Assembly (NCBI GenBank): GCA_030248195.1
Contig: JASAND010004371.1
Location: 19,589 to 83,588 of the forward strand
Source: Trissonchulus latispiculum
Taxonomy: Eukaryota; Nematoda; Enoplea; Enoplida; Ironidae
Length of the DNA stretch: 64,000 nt
Direction: 5' to 3'
The position numbers were made by a program, and so were the translations under genes. The notes below the pieces were generated by a model that saw only the letters and a list, made by a program, of their open reading frames with translations, ran no database searches and had not been told where the DNA came from. Each line of letters opens with the position of its first letter. Positions within the stretch are counted from its first letter, which is position 1. This document shows positions 40,187 to 50,939 of the stretch, in pieces.

Positions 40187-40870
40187 CAAGAGTGCATAAT
40201 TGCACTATATATAAGAAGAAGAGTAAGCCACTAGAGGGCTCCTCTTCTTGACATTGCGTAACGGTGCTCCGACCACAATACGCGAATGTTCCCCCGTTTG
40301 GTGGGGGGGTAGCTCTTTTCGACAAAGCATACCCCCCCTCCGTTTGGTGGGGGGGTAGCAGAAAAGAGGTCCCCGTTTGGTGGGGGGGTAGCCAACAGCC
40401 AATCAGATTGCAGAGACCCCCTCCCCGTTTGGTGGGGGGGTAGAGCAGAGGATTACGGTAGTTTTTGTTCTATTCGAAAATGTGTCCCCGTTTGGTGCGG
40501 GGGTTGCAAAGAGAGGTCGCAGTTTGCTGGGGGGGGGCGTAGCAAAAGGGGTCCCCGATTGGGGGGGTAATCAACAGCCAAACAGATTCAGCCAATTCTA
40601 GACTGACTTGACGACCCCCCCAAACGGGAACCCTATTCTGCCTACCCCCCCACCAAACGGGGACCCCTTTTGCATACCCCCCACCAAACGGGGACCCTTT
40701 TTGCATACCCCCCCACCAAACGGGGAGGGGGTATGCTTGTCGACCCCCCCACCAAACGGGGGAACATTCGCGTATTGTGGTCGGAGCACCGTTACGCAAT
40801 GCCAAGAAGAGAAGCCCTCTAGTGGCTTACTCTTCTTCTATAATATAAAGGAATTAATTATGGACTCTTG
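40187..40870. mobile_element. CAAGAG-family MITE carrying an iteron-like CCCCGTTTGGTGGGGG array
   Basis: A perfect 7-bp duplication, CTTTTAC, flanks it (40180-40186 and 40871-40877). Ends are CAAGAGTGCATAATTG and the complement of CAAGAGTCCATAATTA. The arms share aagaagagtaagccactaga and a gagcaccgttacgc block. Inside, about twelve copies of CCCCGTTTGGTGGGGGGGTA are arranged as seven in direct orientation (40289-40570) facing five in inverted orientation (40613-40765). No coding capacity is present; open frames across it are repeats of Pro/Gly. Confidence 0.85.
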
Positions 40871-40899
40871 CTTTTACTCTCTAGATTAGAACTAGATTA

Positions 40900-41390
40900 C
40901 AGGTGAACAAACGTGGTGTGTGATGCTGGAGCAATGTTCGGACCTGACCAACTAGAAATCAATGGAAAGATTACAACGGTTTATTTAATTTCGACAAGAA
41001 CTTGACGACAAAGTTAGAGCAAAACATAAATTCCGACCAAAATATAAGTTTGACAAAAATATTGCAACAATACAAAAGCGCCCGGCAGAAGCCGGCTGAG
41101 CGACAAAGGTAGAAACTTGACTAACTCCCAAAACGATTCAACCCACGAATTCGGACCCAAAGTTTGCAACCCAACCATTCACTAGAGAACTTACACCCAC
41201 ACTGCGACAAACCAACCCAATAATGGAGGAATACAACTATCCGAACCTACGAATTTAGACAAGAGTAATGCAAAATGATTGAACGGTCAACAAATGAAAT
41301 GTTATTTTCACTTAGGCTTAGCAGCTCATGAATAATTTATATCTTTCCTGCCGGTGCTAACTTCACATTAGCATAATCCTTAGGTGTACT
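40900..41390. repeat. LTR-like low-confidence repeat
   Basis: A C/A-rich, thymine-poor stretch (aacttgacgacaaagttagagc ... caacccaaccattcactag) resembles in texture the LTR-like sequence at 12.34-12.76 kb. No matching pair of direct repeats, primer site or pol gene was found. It may be a solo LTR or simply the junction of the insertion. Confidence 0.2.
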
Positions 41391-41395
41391 TGTAG

Positions 41396-42080
41396 GTCTA
41401 AGCTGCCTTACAGATTTTCCTAGATGAAATGCTTAAAAATACTTTCCCTTAACATTATACAACCTGGTGCTATATAAGCAGGATAAAATAAGTAAATCAT
41501 TATATTAAACTATATACACACAACAGCAAGTATATAACTTTCAAACTGTTGCTGTCTGTCAAAATTTTTAGGTTTTTCTTCAGTTTCGACTTAAACCAAC
41601 AGCTTCGATAAAATTTTCGATGTGGTCCTCATGTTTCCTTATTAGCAGAGGATCTTGAGGGTTGCCATACACTTTATGTTCAAGCACACTGTTGGTCCTG
41701 AGTTACAACATATTTATACTGAAAAACTGGGCCCACATAATATCTCAATCATGGGTAGTAGTTAATAGAAAGAAGTTGAAAGAATATATTCATCAGTTTA
41801 ATTGATCAATTATGTTAGGAAACATATAGGAGAAGAGCACGATACCAGCAATACACCTACCCATATGTCAATATTGGTGGATTTGGGCGTGAAGTAGGTT
41901 TGATCGCATACCTTTCCGTGCACTGAGTTCGCCCAAGGCAGTTGCTTTTAAGAGAATCCATGAGCCTTTGCATGGAAACAACCTCCTCGCAAAAATCAAA
42001 AAACAGAAAACCGCAGTATGGGAGTCCCCGAAGTGAGCAGTTTTGGGAAAGTGACCACCAAATTAGATCGCAAACATTAT
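41396..42080. repeat. Segmental duplication, copy 2 (3' part)
   Basis: Colinear with 19294-20100 (shared aagctgccttacag, gcagaggatct, cccatatgtc, gcccaaggcagttgctttt). It contains gene C. A deletion of about 50 bases near 42015-42030 distinguishes it from copy 1. Confidence 0.7.
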
Positions 42081-42159
42081 AGATATTTCTCAAAACCAAC
42101 CTCACTCTAAACTGCCAAGATGTTTCAACACTCTGCAGTACATTATTGAAAATTGGCAT
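41580..42159 (-). CDS. Gene C, copy 2: two-exon frame, 138 aa
   Basis: ATG 42159 opens a frame to the donor after 41861 (gtaggt). The last exon is 41697-41580, after acceptor gtaactcag. Joined they give 138 aa without a stop, including FCEEVVSMQRLMDSLKSNCL, GRTQCTERYAIKPTSRPNPP and the C-terminus IRKHEDHIENFIEAVGLSRN. Relative to copy 1 the first ~45 residues differ because of a deletion, so this ATG may be secondary. The 3' exon is clearly under protein-level constraint between the copies. Function unknown; no family recognised. Confidence 0.45.
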
Positions 42160-42294
42160 AGGAATAAATAAAATTTATCTGTGCGAAAGAGAACATTTTC
42201 AACAAAAAATTCCTCACTCAAATAAAATTTAATGGGAATTTTGGCAAATTTTATCTGAAAATGTTTAAAAAATTTTATGAACTTCGGATAGTTT

Positions 42295-42425
42295 GTGTGG
42301 AAATCCCGAAAAATTGCCTCATTTGCCGGATCGGCGATCCGGAAAAATCAAGCTCCGGTCCGGCGGAACCGATCCGAAAACTTGCCTATCCGTTCTGATC
42401 TGATCCGACCGATCCGCTCCACATT
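42295..42425. repeat. ccgatccg-rich patch
   Basis: CCGGATCGGCGATCCGG and further gatccg/cggatc permutations are packed into about 110 bases, forming several overlapping palindromes. Unlike its AT-rich flanks. Confidence 0.5.
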
Positions 42426-42460
42426 AGTACGGCCAAGTAAAACATTGCAAATGCAGACAA

Positions 42461-44845
42461 ATGAAGCGGATGAAGCCAACACTGATATTTTTCAGAAACA
42501 TTCATGCTTCAAATCTATGGCCTGTCGATGTCGATCAGTCGGATAAAGTCGAGGTAAGTCATTTTTAGTACCCAATTCTTCGAAACCAGTTTTAAAAATT
42601 TTTGTTACAGCTAACTGTTCGTGCTCAGCAGCGCAAAATGGATTTTTCACGAATGTTTTCAAAGCGCCTGTGTGCTAAGAATTTTTTTACTCTCACACCT
42701 GTTGAGGCCCCGAAATTTCCTTTCGCAAGGATAAAGGCGAACATATAAAGATATACAACATTGCTCATAAGAGGCACAAAGATGATAAAACAAAGTTGAT
42801 AAAACAAGTTCATAAAACTAGTGGATAACACTGACATAAATTGTTAGTAAAAACGAAAGCTATAGACATACAGCCATGCAGACAAAACTACATTATTTTA
42901 CGCTATAAACTGGTTCAAAGTGAAAATGCAAGTTATGAATATAAAGAGCAGAATCGGACATTTTGGTTTCGGAATGTCGAAATCGATGCCAAACAATGGG
43001 ACAGTCTTCAAAGTGTGAATACAGTTCAATGTCAATTCCAACTGCGCGAGCCGTTGTCATGATTTCTGTATCCGTCGCCCAAACTTTTTAGGCATTCCAC
43101 ACCTAGACAGATAATCGTTAATGTTTTCTTCTTGATAGTCGGATAAAAATTCAGAATTTTCGGGGCTTTCTATTTCTTTCACAATAGCAGTGGCGAATAT
43201 GGCGGTGATGGGTCTCGGTTCCGGTAAGAATTTTGGAAATTGTTCGAAAATAGCAGTTACCATCACCGACAATGTGTTTGACATTGCCAGGTTTTCCCAG
43301 TTCCTGAGAAGCAGTCATTGTGGGCGGAAAAATTGGTCCAGTGATCCCTAAAAGCCTGACTGTATCTCTTCTGGAATCAGTTGTTGCAGGCTTGAACTAA
43401 CGCGGGATAGGAGGGGTGCTATTCTCGGCAAGCTCGATTTTGACATTGCCGCTTTCTGGCAGCAGGCTTCCAGAACTGGACCTGGGGTTGTCAGATACGT
43501 CTGCTGCTGTCAGAGAATCACATGAGCTTTCCTCTGCCTCAGTCTGCAGCACGGTATCGGCAGAAGTGAGATCGTGGGGAGAGTCAACGGATTGTCCAAA
43601 GTCCCGGGATGACCATTTTCGGATTTTTGCTGTGTCAAATGCACGACCAAAACATTTCTCGCAGGACTTAAGATGGGCAATGATGTCCTTCATTATACCG
43701 TTCTAATAATAGCGTCCACATAGGAAATGAAAGCAACGATCACGACCAATATGGTCCCAGCATTCTTGCGCTTCAATCAACAGCTTCTTTTTTCTTCTTT
43801 TGAAAGGATAACTCGTCGACTGATTCCTGAATGTCCATAGTAGAGAACATCTGAAACAAATGAAATACGTATATAACATTATTATCTATTTTAGCAAGTG
43901 AAATCTTGGAAACCCCTTTGCCAAGAGAAAATTGCAAGACCTTCCTTTGACTAATGTCGTCGCCGAATGGGATCACACTATTTCATCTGTTAAATCATTG
44001 GTATCAGTTTATTCAGTAGTACACAGTATCCCCCCCTCGAAAATGTCTTCCGTGCACAGTGGCGCACATACAAAGTAATTTGTGGAGCGACGGGCCCGAA
44101 AAGTTGGGGGTATCTGGGAGGGGGAGGGGCGACGCCTCCAAATATTGAAATTAAAAACTTTCAGAAAAATTTTAAAAATGCTATGAGAAGGTTTAAAGCC
44201 AGATAACTAATGCAATAGCTAAAAATGGATAGCTGAAACAATAGCTAAAAATGGATAGCTGAAACAGTCATAAATTAAGTGAAATCAGAAAATGTAGCAC
44301 CGATGGCGTGAAATTTTTTAAAGCTTAGTCTGCACAACTCGTGGACAGAATTTAATGGAAAATGAAATTAACTGTATTTGCGCAAAAAGCTAAATGTTTT
44401 AGGCGAAACGTTTTAGGGTTTGTACTTACTGCAGTGCAAATTTTTATATATACATTTTATACTTACGCTTTAGTGCAAAACCTTACAAATTTTGAATAAA
44501 ATTTTTCATTATTTGCAACAAAAATCGGGAATTTGCACAATTGCTGCACCGCCTACCTTTTTTAGTTTGACAGACGCATTAGCTTTCTCACAGTCTGTCA
44601 ATGCTTCGGCCTCAGTCCAAAAGGTTAACAAATTTTTGGTGGAAAGTGAAAGTGTTTATAAGAATGTGCACGAAACAACTGCTGACATCTGCTATAAATT
44701 ACAGCGTATATGCACAAACGACTTCATCAGTCTAGACATTGGTATATAATACGTTGTTGTATATGTGCCTTATCTTGCAGACTGGAAGAACAAAGGTCGT
44801 CATTTCACTCATGTTTACACTTCAGAGAACCAAATTGATGAATGA
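42461..44845 (+). CDS. Small unrecognised spliced gene (2-4 exons)
   Basis: The strongest part is the last two exons: 44566-44741 (acceptor ctaccttttttag; LTDALAFSQSVNASASVQKV, YKNVHETTADICYKLQRI) and 44781-44845 (acceptor cttatcttgcag; DWKNKGRHFTHVYTSENQID plus E, TGA), which join in phase. Upstream, ATG 42461 to 42553 (donor gtaagt) and an exon starting 42611 (acceptor tttgttacag; LTVRAQQRKMDFSRMFSKR) also join in phase. A weak donor at 42670 would link to 44566 in frame, giving about 130 aa. Under that model the OTU pseudogene lies in the intron on the opposite strand. The exon 2-3 link is the doubtful step. Helical, no domain recognised. Confidence 0.4.
42893..43850 (-). pseudogene. OTU-family cysteine protease (deubiquitinase-like), broken
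   Basis: Read on the minus strand from about 43850. A basic leader is followed by a Cys/His cluster (CFHFLCGRYY, HLKSCEKC) that may be a zinc finger, then a Ser/Glu-rich linker. The OTU core starts with GDGNCYFRTI (catalytic Asp and Cys loop) and continues HIVGDGN, HHRHIR, NSEFLSDYQEENINDYLSRC and the C-terminal ALYIHNLHFHFEPVYSV, whose His fits the catalytic His position; TAA at 42893. Lesions are two in-frame TAGs (about 43704 and 43396) and frameshifts near 43190 and 43075. OTU proteases cut ubiquitin chains and are carried by many transposons and viruses; that this one came from a mobile element is inferred from its decay and intronless form. Confidence 0.8.
44030..44185. repeat. G-tract repeat fragment
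   Basis: gtggcgcacatacaaag, gttgggggtatctgggaggggga and following AT-rich tagctaaaaatggatagctg units (44215-44265, two and a half copies) match the build of the G-tract family. Short and non-coding. Confidence 0.4.
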
Positions 44846-44849
44846 ATGA

Positions 44850-45228
44850 ATAAATGACTGAATATTAGTATTCAAAATAGACCAAATATTAAGTGACAAA
44901 TTTGACATAAAAGTGACATATTAAGGCTTTAAGCAGGATACACTGTAAAACAACTTTCAAGTTTCTTAGCCGCAGAAAAATCATAATTAAAAGGCAGCTA
45001 AATTGATGCTCTGATTTTAGTCAATAAAAAGTATTGACAACTTTTCGCTAACTTAGTACTATAAAACGTACTTTAATTACATTAATTGTTACCGTACTAC
45101 ATACAGCAATAAAAACGTGAATACTTTCTTTTATACAGACACTTAAATACATAAGCTACAGATTTTGAACTAACCTTGAATAGAATCAGAAGGGTTGCGC
45201 CAATTATGATTAGCTAAAATGTTATTAG
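44850..45228. other. No supportable gene
   Basis: 3' flank of the small gene; AT-rich. aatgaatgaataaatgactgaata (44841-44864) is a short tetranucleotide run. Confidence 0.4.
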
Positions 45229-46931
45229 CTAAAGTCTGACACAAAAATGTGTGTACAAAATCTGTAAGGCCTCCAGTGAACTCAATATACGTCGTAACCC
45301 CATAAAACCATATATTTTCGGAATCCTTGCAGTGAGACAAACATTTTTATAAAATTTAAAATTTTTTAAAATTTCAAAAATTTTAAAATATCGGTTTTCC
45401 GGGGAACTTTTTCGGACCGTTCAAGCTATTCAGCTCATCTTTTCAGAAAGAATCTTTCTTAGATTTTCCCGATCGACTGACACGCGACTGACTGAGACGC
45501 ATCGATTGACACAAGAACGAAAAAATCGGTTGAGCAATAAGCATTTTATTCCAAGATTTCGTTTTTCCATTTCCTTTGATGTTTGCCGCTTTTTGCAACT
45601 TTGACTGGTTATTACTCGCGACTCGCTCAACGGAAAATTTTTTCGATTAGATTTTCAGGACCCCCTAGGTGCCCGCTTTCACCTTATATATGTGGTATTT
45701 CAAATTTTGAAAGTAGATTTTTTGAAAAATATCACTTTTTGTCCAAAAATTTCGGCAAAGCAGATTTAGCAAAAGTGAGTAAAAATAATATAATCATAAA
45801 GTTCAAGCTGAGCTGAATCCAACGACATAAAGCTTTTGTTGCTACGACCAAGAGTACATAATACATAAGAGTATGACAGCAGGCATACTCTATGTATTAT
45901 CAGCTCGCTACATCCGATGCGCGCTATCGGCTGACCCCTCATAAATTGTCAAAGAAATTCGCTCGCTCTGTTTACACGCAACAGACGCACATTGAACCAA
46001 CTGACTAGTTGTGTTTTCGAGCTTTAGCGTGCAAGCATAGCGCCCCGAATTTGCTTTGATACGGGGGGGTAAGCCGATAGCGTGCAGAGGATGTAGCAAG
46101 CTGATAATACATAGCGTATGACGCTTGTCATGCTCTTATGTATTATGTACTCTTGCTATGACTATTGAATGCAGTGAATGCAAAGCAATTGCAAAGCAAT
46201 GAATTTTTAAACAGTATTCCTTATTTCAGCTGGTTTTTGGCTTTCTTTGATGTTGCCGCCGTGATTTGACTGAAGCAGTGTAAACTAGCAAGACCAACTG
46301 AAATAAGGGATATTGTATAAAAATTCATTGCTGGCGCAATATAAGTCGTAGCAACAAAAGCTTTATATCGTTGGATTCAGCTCAGCTTAAATTTTATGAT
46401 TATGTTATTTTTACTCACTTTTGCTAGATCTGCTTTGCCGAAATTTTTGGTCAAAAAATAGTATTTTTCAAAAAATCGACTTTCAATATTTGAAATACCA
46501 CATATATCAGGTGAAAGCGGGCACCTAGATGGTCCTGAAAATCTAATCGGAAAAATTTTCTGTTGAGCGAGTCGCGAGTTATAACCAATCTATGTTGCAA
46601 ACAGCGGCAAACATCAAAGGAAATGGAAAAACGAAATTTTGGAATAAAATGCTTATTTCTCAACCGATTCTTTTTGTTCTTGTGTCAATCGATGCGTCTT
46701 CGGACGGGAACATTTTTCTGAAAGAATGAGATGAATAGCTTGAACGGTCCGAAAAAATTCCCCGAAAAACCGATATTTTAAAATTTTTGAAATTTTAAAA
46801 AATTTTAGATCTTATAAAAATGTTTGTCTCGCTGCAAGGATTCCGAAAATATATGGTTTTATGGGATTACGACGTATATTTAGTTCACTGGAGGCCTTCC
46901 AAATTATATACACATTTTTGTGTCAGACTTT
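45229..46931. mobile_element. Palindromic foldback element, relative of the TRAPPC3-intron palindrome
   Basis: Ends CTAAAGTCTGACACAAAAATG and complement. Arms 45229-45845 and 46175-46931 are reverse complements. The inner arm sequence (ttactcgcgactcgctcaac, aaaattttgaaagt, cttttgttgctacga) is shared with 5133-6471. A younger CAAGAG MITE (45849-46155) has inserted near the centre. The ends resemble those of the other copy (aactaaagtctgacc). Not coding. Confidence 0.8.
45849..46155. mobile_element. CAAGAG-family MITE nested in a foldback element
   Basis: CAAGAGTACATAATACATAAG at the left and its complement at the right; flanks CTACGAC (45842-45848) and CTATGAC (46156-46162), a 7-bp duplication with one mismatch. 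About 90% similar to 7385-7714. Its clean insertion into the palindrome shows it is younger than the host element. Confidence 0.85.
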
Positions 46932-47395
46932 AGTTTTAATCTTTTAGTCTAGTTCCCGTTGGACCAAGTCAGTTAGAGTTTAACCACGACTGCTGTGACT
47001 GGAAAGAAAGCACTCAAACGAACATCGTTAATTCCTGGAACAAATGTTTACAAACTATTGTCCTGCTATTAATGAATTGCAATGCTAGATTAAGAATTTT
47101 TGAATTTTGGTTCCATGCCCTGAGTGCTATAAGCAGACAGATTGTCGTAGAATCAGTTGCTTTAACTAGAATATAAGAACCAAAATGAACATTTTTGCTT
47201 TTGCTGAAACTGCGTGTTTCTGATAGTTAAGTCAGAATACATAGGCCGAAATGATTTAAGGGTCTCAAAGTTTGTTTTTGAGGTAATCAGTTTATTCAAA
47301 ATAACTACTGCATGGCCTGGTCGCCTTTCGCGTCGGCCGGCCGGCCGAACGTTGGCCGTCGGCTTTCGTCTGCCTGGTCGGCCGTTCTCAAACAA
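46932..47395. other. No supportable gene
   Basis: A GC-rich patch with ggccggccggccgaacg at about 47335-47350 is the only structure. Both-strand open frames here are short. Confidence 0.35.
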
Positions 47396-47890
47396 TTAAT
47401 TAAATCCAATACCAGAACAATACCCCTCGGGGTGTAAATCCTCCATATGACACAAAATAAAATTTTGGCCGATTCTGCAGTTTCGATAAATTGAAGTGTA
47501 AAGTGCTGGTGCCCAGGGGCTAATTGCAACAACCAATCCTTTACGGGGTGCTGTGCGCGAAGCTGGATACGCGAATGGAGATCCAGGCCCACCAGGCAAG
47601 CATCGCAAAAGCTCAGTCAGAAAAAACCCGAGTTTCGATAAGAAAGGATCACAAGAAAGTTTGTGGAATACTATGAATATACACAGAGCTGCACCATTTA
47701 TACCGACCGGTTAGAATGAAAGAAAGACCTCAATTGAGCTGCTAGAATGCTGGAGACAGCCACAGTAATTACGAAATCATGTGACATGCCTCCAGCCAAC
47801 CAGCTAAGAGATAGGTTTTGAGAGAGTTTCGAAACAAAACTAGTAAATAGCTGCATTTTCGTACAATTTCATTGGTTATTACAAAAAACA
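47396..47890. repeat. Dispersed LTR-like repeat, copy 1
   Basis: Blocks aatcctttacggggtgctgtgcgc, gctggatacgcgaa, gagatccaggccc and, at the right, ccagccaaccagctaagagat and ttgagagagtttcgaaacaaa recur in the same order at 59.40-60.09 kb. Intervening parts differ in length. The C/A-rich strand and absence of genes suggest a solo LTR or a short retroelement, but terminal TG/CA ends and target duplications were not pinned down. Confidence 0.45.
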
Positions 47891-47899
47891 ACATTTTAT

Positions 47900-49430
47900 A
47901 ATGTCAATTATGCACTATTATTTGGGGTACTTTTGACAAAAACCAGGTACCTAAGTAGGCATTAATTTTAAACTAAGAGTCATTATAAATTACTGTACAG
48001 ATGTTCAAAAGTCTGCGGTCTATATTTAGATGGCAGGACGGCAAACTAAGCTAGTTTGTTAGTTCCGTAAAGCGGTTTGAATGTACAGAAGACAAGTGAA
48101 GACATTTAAATTTAAGACTAGCTTTGCTGCAAACAAATGTTTATTATTTACTGCAGTCTTTTTTGCTCGCAAACTGCCCCGTCCCTCCAAATGAGGATCG
48201 TAATGTGCGGTATATACTACTCAAAATGTCGAGTTTTCCTGTAATTTCCAAAATCATAGTTACGAAAATATTTTCTGTGGACAACGATGGCTCCGTCACT
48301 ATAGCCGAGGCGCACATTACAAGGCGTGCGCCTACGTCAAACGGCAAGATGTTTTTCGGCTGGAATTTCTACGTTAATTGGATAAACGTTAAATACTTTA
48401 TACGTATAATACGTTAAATGGAATCGATCAGATCGTTAATTCTACGAACCATCCCGAACACCCCCTGGTAGAAGGATATTGGAACCCGTTATGGAATTTT
48501 CAATAAATTCGATGAGACACTGAGAAACATGGGGTTCGAAGGGGTCCCAGCCAACGTTATCCGGGTTCTGGTAGCACCACGTTATTACGGCGTTCCCTGC
48601 TGTATGCTGAACTGTGGTGCTATCTCAACGGCCCTTATAAGGGCAACTTTCCCTATGAAGTTTAGTGGTAGTTCGGTGTTTGAATTTCACTAATAAATTT
48701 CATGGGTAATGCGGCTTGCCCCTTATCGAATCCTGAATTAAATGTATCCAGTATTAGTATTATGAATGATCGTTTTTGAACATATATGATTTATCATTAC
48801 CGTTTACGGTTATTTCATTCTCCAAATGCATGGATTTTATTTTATGAATTATTGTAATGGTTGAAACTTACATCTTAATATGTGAAACGATCAGCATTTA
48901 TTCCCCAATTTGATAGGTATGGTGCTGGATTTTTCGATTAAAGACTAGACTAAATCTTTTGGACTTTATTATAATACTATAATAATTTTTATAAGGTGAT
49001 CTTAAATGTTTCAAAGAACCTATCAGAATTGTACCAAAATGGGCATTTATTAAATTTCGCATGAAAATTTAAGTCTACCAGAAACATGGTTGAGTAAAAG
49101 TTAAAGATAGAAAAAACCATAGTGAACAAAAACTAAAATACTTGTGCTGGGAAAGTAGTTGAAATTCTTTATAATCAAAGGAAATAAGGTGGGGGAAATA
49201 GGCATAAGGCGTGTAAAACGGCGGTTATCTACATAAAATAGGAACCTACAGATTGAGAAAAACACATGTACATGGACAAACACTTTAAACTGTATATGCG
49301 TGGACAAAGCGCATAAAATGCTGCTTCCCACAGAGAAATGAAACTCTGCGTTGAGCCCACCCCATTGCAGAAAAATTAACGATAACAACTGACAGTTTTG
49401 TAAATGTAATCCCACAGTTTCTGAATAGTA
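47900..49430. other. Ambiguous open frames, no assignable gene
   Basis: After a possible acceptor (tttattatttactgcag, 48143-48159) a plus-strand frame runs 86 codons to 48417 (NCPVPPNEDRNVRYILLKMS, FGWNFYVNW), but the antisense strand is equally open. At 48490-48690 a plus-strand frame reads FNKFDETLRNMGFEGVPANV to a TAA. Both look protein-like and may be exons or decayed retroelement pieces. The remainder to 49430 is AT-rich. Confidence 0.25.
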
Positions 49431-49439
49431 GTGGAAAAG

Positions 49440-49700
49440 TGATGGTCCGGCAGCACTCGTAGCCCTCAGCCAGCTAATATCGAACTTATATCCAGTTTAT
49501 ATCGAGCTTTTTACGAGCTTTTATCGAGCTTGTATCCACCTAGCATTGAACGTCACAGCCAGCCTTCGTCCAGCTTTACACCCAGCTGTCTTCCAACAAA
49601 GCCTTACGGTGCGCAGCCAGTTCACCCCAACCCAACAGCTTACATCTAGCTGATATCCTAATCATTACTTGTAGAGCGACTTATATCTATCATCGCTACG
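49440..49700. repeat. Degenerate short tandem repeat (cagcttatatcgagctt)
   Basis: About ten imperfect copies of a 16-22 base unit (ccagctnatatcgagctt) run across the interval. Copies diverge strongly to the right. Non-coding. Confidence 0.5.
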
Positions 49701-49923
49701 TCCAGGGGTTAGGTTTATTTTTTACAAAGTTACCTGGAACAAGTACATTCGCTATCAAATGCTTAGACGTTAAACAAAAATATATCCAAATAGAGGTGCA
49801 TTGGGTAAGTACCTGAAATTTGTACACATTTGATATTTTAACTAAATATGAAAGTTCAGTCTATTACACAGTGAACAGAGTATCTGAAAGTGTTGTAGCA
49901 GACGACGGGACGTTATTGAAGCT

Positions 49924-50043
49924 TCAGTTGGGGTCGTCCATCCCTTTCTCTACTAGAACTTCTACAACCTCATCGTCTTCATTGTCTGACATACCCTCGG
50001 CGATGTCTTCTCCAAAGTCGGAACGACGGCTAGTTTGATTATT
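49924..50043 (-). CDS. Acidic terminal exon of an unrecognised gene
   Basis: The acceptor agtgtttattttcag (minus strand, 50044 upward) precedes 39 codons ending in TGA: NNQTSRRSDFGEDIAEGMSD, NEDDEVVEVLVEKGMDDPN. The acidic, unstructured tail and good acceptor favour a real last exon. The upstream exons, expected at higher coordinates, were not found; a further acceptor-bounded frame at 51701-51640 might belong to the same or another gene. Function unknown. Confidence 0.4.
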   Translation of the reverse strand, partial: NNQTSRRSDFGEDIAEGMSDNEDDEVVEVLVEKGMDDPN

Positions 50044-50049
50044 CTGAAA

Positions 50050-50700
50050 ATAAACACTTAGCATCAGGTTAATTTAGCACGACAGGTAAAGGCTTGAAGC
50101 TCAAACTTAACAAACGCTTTCAGCTGCACGTGAACTATCTCGAGAATCTATGTAAATGTAGTTCATAAACTTTGTGAATGTTCATTGATTCAGTTTCAAA
50201 AAACTAACAATTCATCCTGGTCATTTTCAGTTGCTCAGCAGATTGCACAAATTTAAACATTTGGAAATCCAGGTTCAGTCATGGATTTCAATTTAACTTA
50301 TTTATACTTCCTGAAATACGACGTTTTATCAGAGATACCTTCAAATACAATTAGATAAAAATTTCTGTGTCTTAGGAAAGATGATAGCATTCAGACAATA
50401 TTGTTTGTCTTCTGCTACACTATTTTAAAAGGAAAACCACTTTAGCCTCAAACTGGCTCCTGTGACTTCACTTTACCCCATTAGGTCAAACTCCCAAGTG
50501 AAATTGCCAATCGTATTAGTTCTAGGTTAGATTTGAACAAACCAATAGTTTACTAAGCTTTATTTTTAACATACACAGCTCTGTAATTACATAAAATACA
50601 CAAACACGGAAGTGTGAAAATGGAACGCAACACCATTAGCGCCTCGTGATTCAATTACGGATCAACGATGTGGTGTACATTCGTGTCAGAAAGGAATGTG
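50050..50700. other. No supportable gene
   Basis: AT-rich, with no repeats or frames of note. Confidence 0.35.
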
Positions 50701-50737
50701 ACAGATTTATTTGCTCATTTGAGGACTCCACTGGGTT

Positions 50738-50935
50738 TTTGTACAGAATAGAGGATCTAGCCAGAGCTTAAAATGATTGAAACCAGCTATTTGGGGTAGA
50801 ATAGGAAATCTAGTCAGCGCATAAAACGATAGAAACCAGCTCTTTGATGTAGAATAGGAAATCCAGTCAGCGCCTAAAATGTTTGAAACCAGCGCCTGGG
50901 GATGAATAGGCCCTCTCTCCATCCACCCTATTCGC
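50738..50935. repeat. Tandem repeat, ~66-base unit, three copies
   Basis: Units share tagaataggaaatctagtcagcgc, aaaatgattgaaaccagc and ggggt. The frame across them (minus strand) is a repeat artefact. Confidence 0.7.
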
Positions 50936-50939
50936 GTGA

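Noticed and set aside
40205..40889. Pro/Gly repeat ORFs on both strands
   Set aside because: Translation of the CCCCGTTTGGTGGGGG array inside a MITE.
42841..43062. Plus-strand ORF of 73 codons
   Set aside because: Opposite-strand shadow of the OTU C-terminus, whose own frame carries recognisable family sequence.
47214..47608. ORFs around the ggccggccgg patch
   Set aside because: Open on both strands, overlapping an LTR-like repeat, with no domain.
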